NCBI GenBank assembly: GCA_013398615.1
Contig: VZSR01001479.1
Coordinates: forward strand, 13,406,984-13,470,983
DNA length: 64,000 bases
Reading direction: 5' to 3'
Source of the DNA: Brachypodius melanocephalos
Taxonomy: Eukaryota > Chordata > Aves > Passeriformes > Pycnonotidae
Shown here: piece after piece, positions 63,931 to 64,000 of the stretch
Position numbering within the stretch: the first letter of the stretch is position 1
Layout: each line of letters begins with the position of its first letter
The notes under the pieces: model-generated
What the model was told of the DNA's origin: nothing
Databases searched by the model: none
Seen by the model: the letters and a program-made list of their open reading frames with translations, nothing else
Translations under genes and position numbers: made by a program

Positions 63931-64000
63931 ATATCAGCCCCTACTCACTTTAACATGCAGCAAATATCTTCTGTTGTGTTTTCAGCAGTCTGGTTCTGAT

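Overview
This window reads as vertebrate, most likely avian, nuclear DNA with no protein-coding gene that I can support. The case for a bird is the repeat content. There is a paired LTR of a type I associate from memory with avian (mainly neoavian) ERVL/ERV elements (47655-48975). There are two old CR1-clade LINE fragments (33107-33360 and about 59870-60440, both minus strand). Interspersed repeats are otherwise sparse, and there are no Alu, L1 or MIR-rich tracts as in a mammal. None of the open reading frames of 60-178 codons shows a recognisable domain, codon bias or flanking splice structure. The one translated signal is the broken reverse transcriptase of the 60 kb CR1 fragment, which is spread over several frames.

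Layout. 1-7.9 kb: unique AT-rich DNA with a perfect 22-bp palindrome at 928-949, a polypurine tract at 6305-6390 and a short L2-like tail at about 7160. 7.95-8.62 kb: candidate conserved noncoding element (CNE). 12.1-16.7 kb: the most CpG-rich and motif-rich domain, with a weak CpG cluster, an octameric (CCCTCTCT)n array, two candidate CNE blocks and a tight SOX-type motif cluster at 16005-16350. 16.7-36.8 kb: mostly featureless unique DNA with simple repeats, a possible L2-like piece near 28.5 kb and the CR1 3' end at 33.1 kb. 36.9-41.7 kb: forkhead/octamer-like motif cluster, candidate CNEs, and a sharply bounded CpG micro-island with an upstream TATAAAAA at 40548-40700. 47.6-49.0 kb: LTR, primer-binding-site-like sequence, 171 bp, LTR. 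49-64 kb: unique DNA with AT-type microsatellites, candidate CNEs at 51.4, 57.4 and 63.3 kb, and the CR1 reverse-transcriptase relic at 60 kb.

The overall picture is a gene-poor interval, either intergenic or inside a very large intron, that may carry distal regulatory elements of a developmental gene. The CNE calls rest on how the sequence looks (low repetitiveness, clustered transcription-factor-like words, locally raised CpG). No alignment was possible, so they are hypotheses. I found no evidence of a novel protein-coding or RNA-based system; the CpG micro-island, the palindrome and the SOX cluster are the best places to look further.
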